DNA of 64,000 bases, taken from assembly GCA_039881145.1 (NCBI GenBank), contig JAYKKI010000005.1, positions 24,547,501 through 24,611,500 on the forward strand, written 5' to 3'. The notes under the pieces are model-generated. The model was not told where the DNA came from. It saw nothing but the letters and a program-made list of their open reading frames with translations, and did not search any database. The translations under genes were made by a program, and so were the position numbers. The DNA comes from Druceiella hillmani (lineage: Eukaryota; Arthropoda; Insecta; Lepidoptera; Hepialidae). Positions 36,101-47,660 of this stretch are shown here, in pieces. Numbering within the stretch: position 1 is the stretch's first letter; every line of letters starts with the position of its first letter.

Positions 36101-37771
36101 GTTGACTGATGTAAGCGTATCTCAGAAAACTTTTAATTAATACATTAGGCAAATTCATTAACAAGTTGACATTGAGATGAAATGCGTAATTGGATGCTAA
36201 ATTTGTTAATGTTAAATATTTAAAATATATTTATTACTCACTGCACAAAACTTGGACTCTCGTAACAGAAAAAAGTTCCAGACAATTTTTCCAGGTAACC
36301 TTAGATTCAACGTAGAAAAGATATAGTAAAATCGCTTCGGAATGCAAAAGCCAAGATTAAAAATAATTTTTATATTTATGTGCCTTTGTAAATTTTCCCA
36401 AACTAATTATTTTTAATGTGTATTCAATTAAAATACATGAAATATTTTATTCATATGATATATTATGCTAACATAGGTATATTTTTTTGACATTCTAGCG
36501 ATTATATTTTATAGTTTTGTTAGAATATTAATACCAGAATTCGATCTCTTAATGTGAATATGTTAATTGAGACAGTTATTAAGTAAGAGTGTAATATTAA
36601 TATATTATTATGTGATTATATAACATTATTATATAATTCATATGCGTATAACATTTCCATACAAATGTGTTTATTCTCATTCAAATTAAACTTGAATTTC
36701 GGGTAAACATTCTTTTTCTAGTAAATAATATAAGCTTTTTTCATTCGCTTAAAAAAATTATTCGTATTTGAGTGAGAAACCAAATATATTACTAATTACA
36801 TTTCGTGTTGTAATTATTAACATTATAAAAGTTAAATCCCAATTACTTTTATGTTTGATATTACTAAAGATGATTATTCCGCTCCAATTGTTACGGAGAA
36901 ATTCAAATCTCTTTAACAATAAGTGTGCCAAGTCGCAGATCTTTATTATTCAGTCAAAAGTATTCATAAATAATTACACACATAATTTTATATAAATTAT
37001 ATTTCTCTTTACAAACAAAACGAAGCATAAGCAACAAACTTCCGTTATTAAAAAAACACGCCGTCTTTAAAACAAACATAGATAATGTTGTTAAGAGACA
37101 AACAAACTTAGATAATGTATTCGCAAATAATTTATTTTAAAATTTCCAGCATTGGAAAAGTTAAATAATCTTTTAGTATTTAAACGGATATAACAGAATA
37201 TTTCAACAAGTCAAAGTAGGTAATATCACAGTTAATTTTGGTATTTTTATTAATTTGTTTATGAATAGTGTTTAACGTCAGATCATAACGAAAAGAGTAA
37301 CGGTGGTTATGTCTTAAAACGCAGACATACTCTTTGGATATTAAAATTTGTTAGTCTGTGGTAACTATTGTCGCTAAAATAGTTAGCAATTGGCTACTTT
37401 TTTGAAAATAATAATGATAAAAGCAATTACTAAAATAGATTTAATGCTCGGAACCACATGTTTTATATATAGTCAAGAGAGACAATGAATACTTTTAATA
37501 TACGAAATACTACTAAATAATCATGATGGTTTAATAATAATAAATAAAGTTCATGTGCCATATAATCATTGTTATTTTCAATTTTAATTGTTTTGGTTAC
37601 TGCCAAAGAAGTTACTATAAAAGGAGATATAATTTAAATATGAAAACATAGGTATAGACGAGGTTTTTCTTGATATACAATATAATCGTATACGCTTTTA
37701 TAAAATACCAAGATTAGATTAACCTCCTTTTGGCGTAAAAATCAGATTTTACTTGCATAATAATATGAAGA

Positions 37772-38411
37772 CTAATATAAAGATATAAAAATAAAGATAT
37801 ATAAAAAAAATAAAAAAAAGAAAATTAAAAAATAATAAAAGATATAAAAAAAGAGCAAAGAAATAATTAAAGTACTCTTTGTTTACTTTAAAACCCAAGT
37901 GATAATAAAATATTTGGAGCTAATCACTTAGTCTCAAAGCATTAAAACACAATATCATTTAACAATAAGTTTAAAGCCAAAAAATCATCAAATAGTGATT
38001 TTCATAACTTTCACTGTGGTCACATAAAATCAAGAAAGTTAGCACGGATTTAGAATATCAGCGAGACTAGTAATGAAGCCCCGTGTCTTGGCTAATATAA
38101 AGATATAAAAATAAAGATATATAAAAAAAATAAAAAAAGAAAATTAAAAAATAATAAAAGATATAAAAAAAAGAGCAAAGAAATAATTAAAGTACTCTTT
38201 GTTTACTTTAAAACCCAAGTGATAATAAAATATTTGGAGCTAATCACTTAGTCTCAAAGCATTAAAACACAATATCATTTAACAATAAGTTTAAAGCCAA
38301 AAAATCATCAAATAGTGATTTTCATAACTTTCACTGTGGTCACATAAAATCAAGAAAGTTAGCACGGATTTAGAATATCAGCGAGACTAGTAATGAAGCC
38401 CCGTGTCTTGG
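37772..38411 (+). repeat. Near-identical 320-bp tandem duplication
   Basis: 37772-38091 is repeated at 38092-38411. The only differences I see are in the lengths of A runs near 37810 versus 38131 and 37850 versus 38165. Such identity contrasts with every other repeat pair in this window, so the duplication is either very recent or an assembly artefact. The unit contains part of the older dispersed repeat that continues to about 39050. Confidence 0.93.
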
Positions 38412-39050
38412 CATTATTTACAATTGATTCAATGAAATATAACGCGGCCATGTTCACTTCGGCGGCGATATTTGAAAAATATATCATGCAACAATAGCGA
38501 TCGAATACAACATCAAAATGGTAAGCAGATAGAAAAACTAACTGTATGCCTATTACGATCGTACCACACCGCACCGTACATTACACCCTTAATGTCACAA
38601 ATAGAATTTTTATTTATTTTCAAATGTCGATGATACACATAACTTTCCGTTTTATGGGTGTAAATGAGGACGCGGGTTTCTTTACAAAGAAATGGAGGAG
38701 ACGAGATTGAAACTAATTCATTACTTTATTCAGTTGTTTCAGTGAATACCAAAGCGTATCAGTTTAGTTAAGATGCTTTAAAAATAATAGAATAGTAAAT
38801 ATTTGATTTTATTTTCACGAATTTAAAAATTTTCAAAGTCTCTCTTATATTGAAATGTTTGTATAATCTCAGGAAACTTTGGTAGTAAACCCAAGTCTGA
38901 GATGTAATAAAAGGCAATATAAAATCGTACTTAAATAATTTATTGAAGTAAAATATAAATTCCTCTTGTAAATTTTATATTCTGTTTCTCAATATCTATT
39001 TTACTCGGACTTAATTTAAAACTTGTCTCCAGATTTTAATTTAAACTATG
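37860..39050 (+). repeat. Dispersed repeat, copy 2 (pair with 7390-8140)
   Basis: Same landmark order as 7390-8140 (AACCCAAGTGATAAT, TTAGTCTCAAAGCATTAAAA, TTCGGCGGCGATAT, CATGCAACAATAG, GTAATAAAAGGCAAT, TCTCAATATCTATTTTACTC). The first part is included in the 320-bp tandem duplication. The 71-residue minus frame (38359-38574) is not shared with the first copy. Confidence 0.7.
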
Positions 39051-40289
39051 AAAACTTTGAACATTCGTTCATTTTTGCTTGAAATTATACGCCAATAATT
39101 TAAAATTAGCTTAAAAAGAAAAAAAAAAGCATCCAACAACAGGCGACAATTTTAGGTAGGTATTCGGAGCACTGTGGTATTTACATTCCACTTGAATTAG
39201 AAACCAAAGACCTGATGAGGGATGGTGTTTATTTACGCACCCTTAGATATTTTAAGTTGCAAAATCATTATCTACAAAATTAATATTGAAGCACCGATAA
39301 ATAAATAATATTTAACTCTGTATTGAAATACCACTGATTTTACAATTTGAACTATTGTAAAATAGTGTCGAGCTACTTTGCAATTATACTGTAACATTAC
39401 ACAAAATAAGCAATTAAGGCAAGTTCATTCTTACACAATCGGTTAATTACATCTGAAAAACATGATAGTTAACGAAGAACAAGACACAAGACAGTTAACG
39501 AAGAATGTTGGGTTTGAACGCAAGTCAAAAACATCATATCTCTCTGCAAATAAGTAAGTTGCTTATTGTAAATGTTAAAGTAGCATTTATAGTTTTGATA
39601 TATAATATTTACGGATATATTATTTAATAGTAATAATTGTAAATTTAAGTACGAAGCAGGTGATCTCAGATTTCCAATTAACATAATTTACTGCCTCAAA
39701 TTATATAATTATTGGTATAGCAAATAATATTTCGCTTTATAAAACTGAGTATTTTCAATTATTAATAATTGAATTATTTAAAATATTTTAGTCATAATAA
39801 TTCTCTGTACTACAGGTATTAAATTTCCTGATAGACCTGTCCTCACTTCATATATAAATTTACCTGACCATTACTATTTTTAAACGATTTCATTCAACTT
39901 AATTCTTCTATAATAATGGTTAAAATATTGCTATCATATTTTCACCTACTTCTAGATTTATTGTTGATACGATATCATGGTATCAGGGAGCTAATTCGAG
40001 GATTCGAAAGATGGTCATAGAAACTTTCATTGTTATTAAACAGAACAACCTTCTTTTGGTTCATTTTAATTGTCTTAATAAGCATTATTATAGCTAGGAG
40101 TAAGCACGATCTGACGATGTATTCGGAAGACGACTAACGGAACTCTATGGTTTCTTATAGCAATAACTATGATTGGTTTATTTTAATTGCCTCATTGATC
40201 GCTATCATAAAGTGTAGTATTCAGATTATTATAATGCTGTCGTAGGCGCTTAAAACTACTACTACTCCCGGGCTTATGTTAAAAATATA
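39051..40289. other. AT-rich non-coding stretch
   Basis: Nothing recognised. A short internal repeat of CAAGACA / GTTAACGAAGAA lies at about 39470-39505. Confidence 0.5.
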
Positions 40290-41180
40290 TCAATGGGTTA
40301 TACTATAGCAACCAAGTCTAATTTAGTAGCTTATTTAAGATTGTGTGACACTCGGCTGATTAAAAATAACGTGTCGCAAACATTGCATCACCCAAGCCAA
40401 AGTAAATAGTCCAACGAGGATTATGTGCTACTAGAGTGGTAAAAAATGTTGTATCGTGAGCATTATACCGTTTAAGTTATGATAAATAGAACACGAAGGG
40501 CTGACACTTGAGTAGGAATTGTGTCGCTAACATTGCATACACCACCCAAGTCAAATAAACAGCACACCAAAATCTGTGTGGCACTAAGCTGATTAAAAAT
40601 ATTGTGTCGTGAGCGTTACACCGAGATCTGTGCGGCACTAGAGAAGTTAAAATACTGTATCGCGAATATTACACAACCCAAGTTATTGAATAACTCACCT
40701 AGGACTAAATGGCACATAGGCGTTTAAAAATGTTGTGTCGCGACACACCAACCAAGCCAAAGTAAATGACTCACTTAAGATTGTGTGGCACTAAGCCGAT
40801 TAAAAAATTGTTATACCACCCAAGCTAAAGTAAATAATCTGCTGAGGACTATGTGGTACTAGACTTGTAAAAAATTTGTTAAATCACCCAAACAAAAGTA
40901 AATAACTCGCCGAAGACTTTGTGGCACTAGGTCAAAAATATTTTGGCGCGAGGGTTACATCACCTAAGTCAAGTAAATAGTGTACTGTGGTCCGAATGGC
41001 ACTAGGGTGGTTAAAAATATTATTTAGCGAGCTTTATACAACCCAAGTAAAAGTAAATGGCTCAACTAGGTCTAAATGGCACTTGATGTTTAAAAATATT
41101 TTATCGCGAACGATACATCAACCAAGTGAATAACCCGCTGAGGATTGTGTGGCACTAGGCTGATTGTGCTTTATTGAGAA
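40290..41180. repeat. Degenerate minisatellite, about 12 units of 54-90 bp
   Basis: The landmark TTGTGTGGCACTAGGCTGAT and relatives start near 40341, 40431, 40497, 40573, 40627, 40703, 40781, 40848, 40916, 40991, 41071 and 41144. Each unit also carries TTAAAAAT(A/G)TTGTGTCGCGA, CATTACACCACCCAAGCCA and AAGTAAATAACTC-like text. The units are strongly diverged and of unequal length. No frame runs through it. Confidence 0.9.
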
Positions 41181-41840
41181 GACATAATAAAATAACCCGA
41201 TAGTGCATACTTCGGACTTAAAATGTCGCTTAAAAAATATAATCAGACATAATTTCATGAAATTGGTCAAAAAATATGACGATAAGAACAGGTATGAACA
41301 AATTATAGAAAATAATGTGAAATATATTTAATTAAATAAGTAAAACTAAATATGACCCAACGCAGACAAGAACAAGAATGATGTCAAAAAATAATATATT
41401 ATTTAAAAAGTTTTTTTTTAATTCTTTATTCTTATGTAGCACTCCCCTGAATTAAAAATAAAATTAAAAATATATCCTTTTAAATGTTGCTAAATAATTT
41501 CGCAAAAAAAATTACTAGTAATTCATTAATATTATTCGATAATTCAACTATCGGCTAAAAAATAATTTAAAAGAAAATGCTTATTTCAATTATGTATTTT
41601 TACAAATAATTTGTGCGTTATTCCGTAAATATTCAGTTTTAAAAATATTATTTTTTGTAAAAACTCATTATTACTAAAAAAATTACCCTAAAATATCAAG
41701 TTAATATTTTCTGTGGCTGCACTAAAATAATATGTCAAAATGTCAGCGTGAAAAAAACTATTTATTCTCATTAGTTCTGCATTTTGTGAATTTCGCTCTA
41801 TTATTTTATATTCTAGGTTACCTAAAAATCACTTTTAGAT
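41181..41840. other. AT-rich non-coding stretch
   Basis: Nothing recognised. Confidence 0.5.
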
Positions 41841-41984
41841 TACCAATAATGTCGGTGTCGATATCAACCTCACCGTGTATACTTGTCAGCCAGTCGCCCG
41901 GTACAGAAATGGCGGGTACGATGTCCAAAGTGTTTTTCGTTCGCACCAAAATGATTGTCACTTCTTCGTCATAATTATTGAAAA
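41841..41984 (-). CDS. Unrecognised exon-like open frame (minus strand), possibly a decayed exon
   Basis: On the minus strand a stop-free run from about 41984 to 41841 reads as a compact, ordinary-looking peptide: NNYDEEVTIILVRTKNTLDI, then VPAISVPGDWLTS and IHGEVDIDTDIIG. It then runs into FR* just beyond. The base composition is clearly more balanced than the flanks. There is no obvious ATG; a GT follows the DIIG codons, as a splice donor might, but I see no good AG acceptor upstream. The 80-residue plus frame (41732-41974) is probably its shadow. It could be a host exon, a pseudogene fragment or transposon debris. I do not recognise the family. Confidence 0.3.
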
Positions 41985-42959
41985 TTAGTTACCTTAAGTA
42001 TTATATAGTAGCTTTGATGAAGATGTTGAATCATCAATCATGGACAAACAATTAAAATAATTTTTTTGCATCTTCAAGTGTTTTAATAAGAAGTCAAATT
42101 TCTAATCTCACATGAAAATTTGTAAAACTTTTTCTAAAAGCAACAAATTTTTTCAAATGAATATGGTATATGCCTTCTAAGTATCTCACTCATAATATTA
42201 TCTTTCTTTAATGTTTTGTGTTTTCCATCTGGAAAATAAAAGGAAAGGAAATTTAATTTATGTGCAACCGACCTTTTTATTAAAGTGAAACACAAGGTTC
42301 TAGAGCACACGTTTCCAATATACGATCATGTCGACTGGGAAATATTCCGTATCGTGTCCGCGCCGTATTAGAGTTCTATATTATTCACATCCTCTTAGAT
42401 GTAGTGTCGAATATGGATATGTATCATACGTATCAACATATATCCCAAGTTTTTTTGTGCCCTATGTTTTCTAAATTACTTATTTGAATCATGCCTGAGT
42501 AGTTGGCTATTGGTAATCATTTTTCATCAATTATATTTTAAGATTAATTATGACTACTACTACTTATACATAATTGTTGTGAAGTATCGATGAAAAATAT
42601 TGCTAGATTTTGTGTTTATGGCATCATCTTTAACTATATTAAATAGTTTCTTTTGTCTCCGCTTTGGGGCTAAATCTTCCATATAAAGTGAACATTTCAC
42701 TTTTCAAAATTTATTAAAAATATTAAAATAAAAATTAGTCATTATATGGAACTGCGTAAAGAAATTTTATCATCCAAAAGAGGACCAAAATATCGCCACA
42801 TACAAAAAAATATTGAATGTAGGGGTATTAAAAATATGTTGCTAGAATTAAAATATTGTTATTGCTTCTAAAACGATACATGTAAGGATACATACTATTT
42901 CGATTAAATTATTATTAAATATTAATTTTTCACAATTTTAATATTTCAACTATATCTTT
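41985..42959. other. AT-rich non-coding stretch
   Basis: Nothing recognised. A patch of more balanced composition at 42285-42375 has no identity. Confidence 0.5.
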
Positions 42960-43880
42960 CACAAGCTCTAAACATAGTATATATTTCAACAATTACAAGA
43001 TCTAGGATAACCGCTAAATTTTTCCTGTAACATCTTAGTCAAATTTTACCAAAGTTGTTCTTGGCATTATTTTTAGTTAAGTTTCTGTGTTTTGGAAGGT
43101 GAGGAGGGAGAATGCTATGTTTTGGCATATTTCTTGGAATATCTTTTTAAATTTCAAAATTCATATAATTTCAAAATTATAAAAAATGATATTTATCGAT
43201 TCTTATAATAATTCTTCTGGAATAGTATCCCACATGGTATAAAAATGAAAAAAAAGTTAAGACCTTTATTTACTCACTATTTAATCCATATATGAACATT
43301 TTTATAAAAGTTCAGAAGTGTAGGTTTAATTATTAGGCCAAATTTTGAGTCTCTACTTTTTATGAGAAAGTCGCCTGTGAACATAGAGAAAATTAGATAT
43401 ATTGCTTATTATATTTCTCGACGATGTAAAATCACGATGAATGTTTAAAGTTTATGACATTTGGAATCATTGCTATAGTTTTCTTACAATATTTTCCTGG
43501 GTATAAAACCTATATTTTTTCGTAATTTTAAGATAAGTAGTTTCGAAAATGAGGAGGAGGGATATATTTTTTATGATATTTTTCCATATATTCCTGGAGA
43601 CATAACACAAACAATTACGAAACAATTTTTTAGGTCCTTACAACTAGCGCTTTCAAATATTTTCCCACACAAATAGAAAAAGATATTCGAGTGTTTAATA
43701 TGCGTCTAAATTTCCAAATAAACATTTTTGTATTTTAGCTTTTAGATATATGCGGGTTAACATGTTTCATTATTTGCGTTTTAAGTTTCTACATCAAACC
43801 GGTTATGAGAAAATCAGCTTTGATTAAGGCTCCCATTACGCAATTAGATAATTTTGCATTCACTTAATTACGGACTGATT
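42960..43880 (+). repeat. About 445-bp tandem repeat pair, related to 3105-3600
   Basis: GGAAGGTGAGGAGGGAGAAT..TTGGCATATTTCTTGGA (about 43096-43140) recurs as GAAAATGAGGAGGAGGGATA..ATGATATTTTTCCATATATTCCTGGA (about 43544-43597). The trailing TAAGTTTCTACATCAAACCG and GAGAAAATCAGCTT (43783-43820) match 3110-3155. Confidence 0.65.
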
Positions 43881-44035
43881 TTAAACTTTTTATAAATCCG
43901 TAACTCAAAGATAAAATTCATGATCATGGAAGTATGTATTTTGAATTATATAATAAAAATAAAACACCGATCGAGTACCAATGTTGGTTGTAATGTAACA
44001 TTTTCGAAAATAACAGGCAGCACTGTCAATCCATA
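43881..44035. other. AT-rich spacer
   Basis: Nothing recognised. Confidence 0.5.
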
Positions 44036-44293
44036 CTAACTAGTTGCCTTGCGGAAATTCTTCGTGATTAATTTTGGACTTGGATCGCTCACGTACAATA
44101 CGATGAATATTGAACAAGGATTAGTCCCTTCAAATAAAGAATACAGTTCAATATTTTCTAATAACCTAACTTGGGGGAACCACTGCATAATAGGATGCAG
44201 TGTGAGCAAGTTTTTTGGAGAAGTCCTTGAGTACTGTTTTACAAATGAGAAGAAAGTTTTATACATTCCTTGATTGTCACTCATCCAGTTCAC
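44036..44293 (-). other. Unrecognised 85-residue open frame on the minus strand (overlapping frame on plus)
   Basis: Starts at ATG 44293. It contains FFSFVKQYSRTSPKNLLTLH, PIMQWFPQVRLLENIEL and FIVLYVSDPSPKLITKNF. Codon and residue mix is more protein-like than most frames here, but I see no domain, signal peptide or family signature. A 74-residue plus frame (44049-44273) covers the same bases. Could be a decayed exon or transposon fragment. Confidence 0.2.
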
Positions 44294-44455
44294 ATTGACT
44301 CGGTCAACTTGCTCTAGTCTAGTTAAGGATTATCTTTTAATGTGTGTTGTGATTTGTGAATGTGGACTAATTGGCCATTGTCGCGAAATTATTAATAGAT
44401 TATAAATTGATGGACTACATCTTTGACTCCTTATTTGAATGATACGTTATGCTCG

Positions 44456-44740
44456 TATATCTTACTAATATTATAAATGTGAAAGAACATATATTTGTTT
44501 GTTTGTTAGTTTGTTTGATTGGAAGTTTTACCATCAATCACACAAAAAATATTGCATTAATTTTTGCATGCTGATAGACAATGGCCTAGAATAGGGCATA
44601 GGTTACGTAAATAAGATCAACCGTTAAAAAAATCAACTCTTAAATATAAACCTTAAAATGGGGGATGAAAATTGGTATGCAAGTTTATGTAATTTATTTA
44701 TAATAAATAAGTAAATTACTTTTTACTCAAAGTATTTAAT
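44456..44740 (+). repeat. Lepidopteran interspersed repeat 'AATATTATAAATGTGAAAG ... TTTGTTTGTTTG'
   Basis: CTTACTAATATTATAAATGT, GAAAG, TTTGTTTGTTTGTTAGTTTG, then GCATGCTGATAGACAATGGC and AGAATAGGGCATAGGTTACG appear in the order seen in a very abundant butterfly and moth repeat. Its exact class (SINE-like or Helitron-like) I cannot settle from sequence alone. Confidence 0.75.
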
Positions 44741-44903
44741 TTAAGTGCAACTTATATATTTAAAGCACCCATATAAATACAATGCTCTAAACTATTGTTG
44801 GTAAAAGTATGATTTAACGAAAATAACGAAAAAGTCTTTTAGGAAAGCAAAATTCGTCAGTGAAGGGAAGTCAATGCCCGCTGTGCGTATTTTATAATAC
44901 ATG

Positions 44904-44904
<1 letters not shown>

Positions 44905-44973
<69 letters not shown>

Positions 44974-44984
44974 CACATATATAA
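44905..44984. repeat. (CA)n(TA)n microsatellite
   Basis: About 37 bp of CA, then TA. The 78-residue minus frame (44792-45028) is an artefact. Confidence 0.98.
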
Positions 44985-45126
44985 TATAATTTTTTTCTGT
45001 TCATGTGTAAATGACTTTCTTGTTTCACATTTATGACTCAATTACATAATCGATTTCCATGAAATTTGGCATTAAATTATACTTTTCAAAGAGATATATA
45101 TATAAAATACCTTTTATTATAAGTAA

Positions 45127-45360
45127 TGCTAATACCACGCGAGCGACTAGCGTATGATAGAGTACTAGAGTAGCCCTTTATTTTGTCTCTACATGAATGC
45201 AATTGATATGTTTCTCCAACTATATCTGAATTCATTCTGTACTCAAAGCTTTATTCCTTATTTCAATACACTGAATTTACATTTATACAGGAATTCAAAT
45301 AAAGAGTATTTCAGATTGACAGACTTAACATTACTCTAACCATTATTACACTTGATAACA
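45127..45360 (-). mobile_element. Copia-type LTR (3' LTR), minus strand, about 234 bp
   Basis: On the minus strand it runs from TGTTATCAAG (45360) to ...GTGGTATTAGCA (45127), i.e. TG...CA ends. An AATAAA signal lies at 45255-45250 (TTTATT on plus). It follows directly the end of a Copia pol remnant on the same strand. The flank on the low side is AGTAA; the matching duplication would be beyond the lost 5' end. Confidence 0.65.
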
Positions 45361-45480
45361 CTGCTTAACTATAAACAATTGTGTTTGACTTGGACGTTTC
45401 AATCCCTACTTTTATTAATGCCTGTTATATTCTAGGCGAGGCTTTTGTGAATATATCTGCATCTAGTATTTTACAAAGTT
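45361..45480 (-). pseudogene. Copia-type pol C-terminal remnant (RNase H end)
   Basis: On the minus strand the codons read DADIFTKASPRI*QALIKVG (45463 back to about 45400). The ADIFTKA(L/S)PR sequence is the conserved end of the Copia RNase H region. An in-frame stop follows, and the element is cut off upstream by a TA/GT microsatellite at 45494. Together with the LTR at 45127-45360 this is the 3' end of a dead Copia element. Confidence 0.7.
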
Positions 45481-45491
45481 TTCCGTTACAA

Positions 45492-45493
<2 letters not shown>

Positions 45494-45527
<34 letters not shown>

Positions 45528-45573
45528 GTTTCTGTGTGGGTGCGTGTGTGTGTATGTGTGTGTGTGTGTGTGT
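45494..45573. repeat. (TA)n ... (GT)n microsatellite
   Basis: TA at 45494-45524 and GT at about 45533-45573. It lies exactly between the Copia remnant (minus) and the Gypsy remnant (plus). Frames on both strands here are artefacts. Confidence 0.97.
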
Positions 45574-45582
45574 ATCAATATG

Positions 45583-46710
45583 TTTTCTGATACTCTCAGC
45601 CGAGTAGAAACAATAACGAGCTCATCGGCGTTCGATTTCTCAAAATAGCCGAGGCACAGGTAACGGACCCAGTGGTATAGTAGCAAGTCAAACAACGTAA
45701 CTTATCGTTCAAACAAGTTAACCTACCCAACATAAAGTGCAAATTATTTTATAAAGAGTCGACACACTGGATATTCTCGTCCATATCCGAGAAATATCAA
45801 TGCGCCGCCTTGAAATCCGTGCACAATATATGACACCCCAGTATCCGAACAACGCGCAACGCGGTGGCACAAAAAGTTCTTTTGCTGTTTATTAACAAAG
45901 ACGTCGCAAAATGGAACAAGGTGTATATTTTCTGCCAAAAAGTTAATTACTTCGCCACATGACAAGTGCTATTACGAGTTTCTCACCAACCGAACGATTT
46001 CAATCCATCCATATCAATATTTTCGGGCTACTACGTACTACATCAGATGGCGATCGATATCTCGTTACTACTAACAACCGAGCTACAAGATGTTCGATGC
46101 GGTTCCTACGGACAATATTACCATCGAATCTGTAATTTAGATTAGGATGCCTCATGAAGATAACCAACCAACTTTCGAACTGTTTAGGTATCGAAGACTC
46201 TTACTACTCTATTTCAAATATATTGCTGAATAAATTTCGTCACATAGTGCAACGAAATCATCGTGCATTCGCACCGTTCACTGAAAACTGCACTATTGCC
46301 TTGCTCGTGTAGCTAAAGATTGTAGACGTACGACGTACTTACCGTAGTTCTCGATTTGTGAGCCACATTACGCACGGACGGCGGAGTGGGCGCCATCGAA
46401 TTAATAAACGGATATAGTCCTAAACTACTAGGCGATTTCTATATATGATGGCTCTTGCTGTGTTAAAAAGATATGGCAAAAAATTCACTCTGCAACTACT
46501 GGATGGAAGAGGAACGATCTCAATCGACCGCCTTAAAAGCGTCTACATACTTAGTAAGGAGAACGAACACATATCACCGCACATTTATCACAACTCACCA
46601 CACAAATTAAAATGCAATTACCGGACACATTATTTGCTGCTTTGCTCTTATCAGCGCTAAAGATAACACGCTCTGGGCGTATAATCCGACCACCGGTACG
46701 CTTCACTTGA
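45583..46710 (+). pseudogene. Gypsy-type LTR retrotransposon pol 3' half (RNase H end to integrase end), broken
   Basis: In one frame from 45589: DTLSRVETI (end of RNase H), SKIAEAQVTDP, two stops (45678-45683), then EKYQCAALKSVHNI*HPSIR. The last carries the first two zinc ligands of the integrase HHCC domain (His 45822 and His 45834, with a stop between them). Then INKDVAKWNKVYIFCQK (one expected Cys is Tyr). After a frameshift GLLRTTSDGDRYLVTTNNRA (about 46027-46086) is the integrase core start. Later HIVQRNHRAF, and after more shifts LKRYGKKFTLQLLDGRGTIS and IDRLKSVYIL (46454-46550), the C-terminal integrase module. The reading ends TRSGRIIRPPVRFT* at 46710, a typical insect Gypsy end. 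RT and gag are absent. Non-functional. Confidence 0.88.
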
Positions 46711-47190
46711 GAGGGAGCCCTGAAACTGCACTCACCTTAAATATTGAACGGCCGTGGCCATATATTGGTAAAGTGCCAAAGAAAATTTAAAATAATAAAA
46801 CAAGACAAATTCCAAATAATAAAAATCGAACACAAAGACAGTACCCAGTAAAGGATGGCTTCAGCCTCGCGCATCGCTATGCTTCGGTTCGAGCGGTGCA
46901 ACCAATATCCTGTGCGGTGCGCAAAGTGCTCTGCATGCTCCCGTGGTCAAATCAAAGCGCGCCAGGGGTGGGATTTTTTTCTGGTGATCTGTTTGTTCAA
47001 GAATTCTATTTGTTTCGAAACGTTAACTTTAATTGCATATTATAAAAGTTACGCAAATAGAATTTATTTCTTTCTCTACTCGTATAACAAAACATTACTA
47101 ATGTCTTATCAAACCCGACTTGATTTTATCGAACAAATGTTACATCGTTGTTATAACGAATTCAACAAACAAGAACATAAAAGTATTATT
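46711..47190 (+). mobile_element. Probable Gypsy 3' LTR region
   Basis: The pol stop is followed by GAGAGGGAG, a purine tract as expected just before an LTR, then less AT-rich DNA with a possible TATA box (TATAAAAG near 47041). LTR edges are not certain. The 123-residue frame at 46855-47226 runs through it and looks like chance rather than a gene. Confidence 0.5.
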
Positions 47191-47450
47191 TTACAGGCAT
47201 ATAAATTTCAATTTGGTCTCAAATAAAGATTCTTATAAGCATCCCATGTCTTTTTCATTATATTGCCTGAATTGAATTACTTCCGGAAAAATTACCGTTG
47301 ACAAGGTAGGAAATTATGCCTTTATTACCGAAGCTTTTCCTTATATGTTAATTGCTATTCAAGATCATTTTTATACGCATATTTTGGTACGGCTAAATTA
47401 TTTACCTATTACTAACCATTCACAATATATATATATATATACATATATAC

Positions 47451-47528
<78 letters not shown>

Positions 47529-47660
47529 GTCAATTCGAAGATGCTTATAAAGTTTTCTATCTCCTTGTGATATACTTTGGAAAAATAGGCTAAGTTTCAT
47601 TGACCTTTTAATTGCAGAAAAATCCTTAAATATTTAAAGCGGTTGCTATTTCTTATACTA
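47190..47660 (+). repeat. Dispersed repeat, copy 2 (pair with 15640-16040)
   Basis: TTATAAGCATCCCATGTCTT, ATATTGCCTGAATTGAATTA, CCGAAGCTTTTCCTTA, AAATAGGCTAAGTTTCATTG and CTTTTAATTGCAGAAAA correspond to 15700-15990. The long TA tract below interrupts it. Confidence 0.75.
47424..47528. repeat. (TA)n microsatellite with CA interruptions
   Basis: About 105 bp of TA with a few ACATATATAC variants, grown inside the dispersed repeat. Confidence 0.98.

Larger units (their letters stand above)
32051..37771. other. AT-rich desert, about 5.7 kb
   Basis: No gene or transposon recognised. Frames at 32280-32907 overlap a microsatellite. The 75-residue frame at 36768-36995 has no motif. Slightly less AT-rich patches lie at 35025-35155 and 35520-35640, without identity. 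Confidence 0.5.

Noticed and set aside
46855..47226. 123-residue plus-strand frame starting MASASRIAML
   Set aside because: It lies just after the Gypsy pol stop and purine tract, where the LTR should be, and runs into a dispersed repeat; no domain seen.
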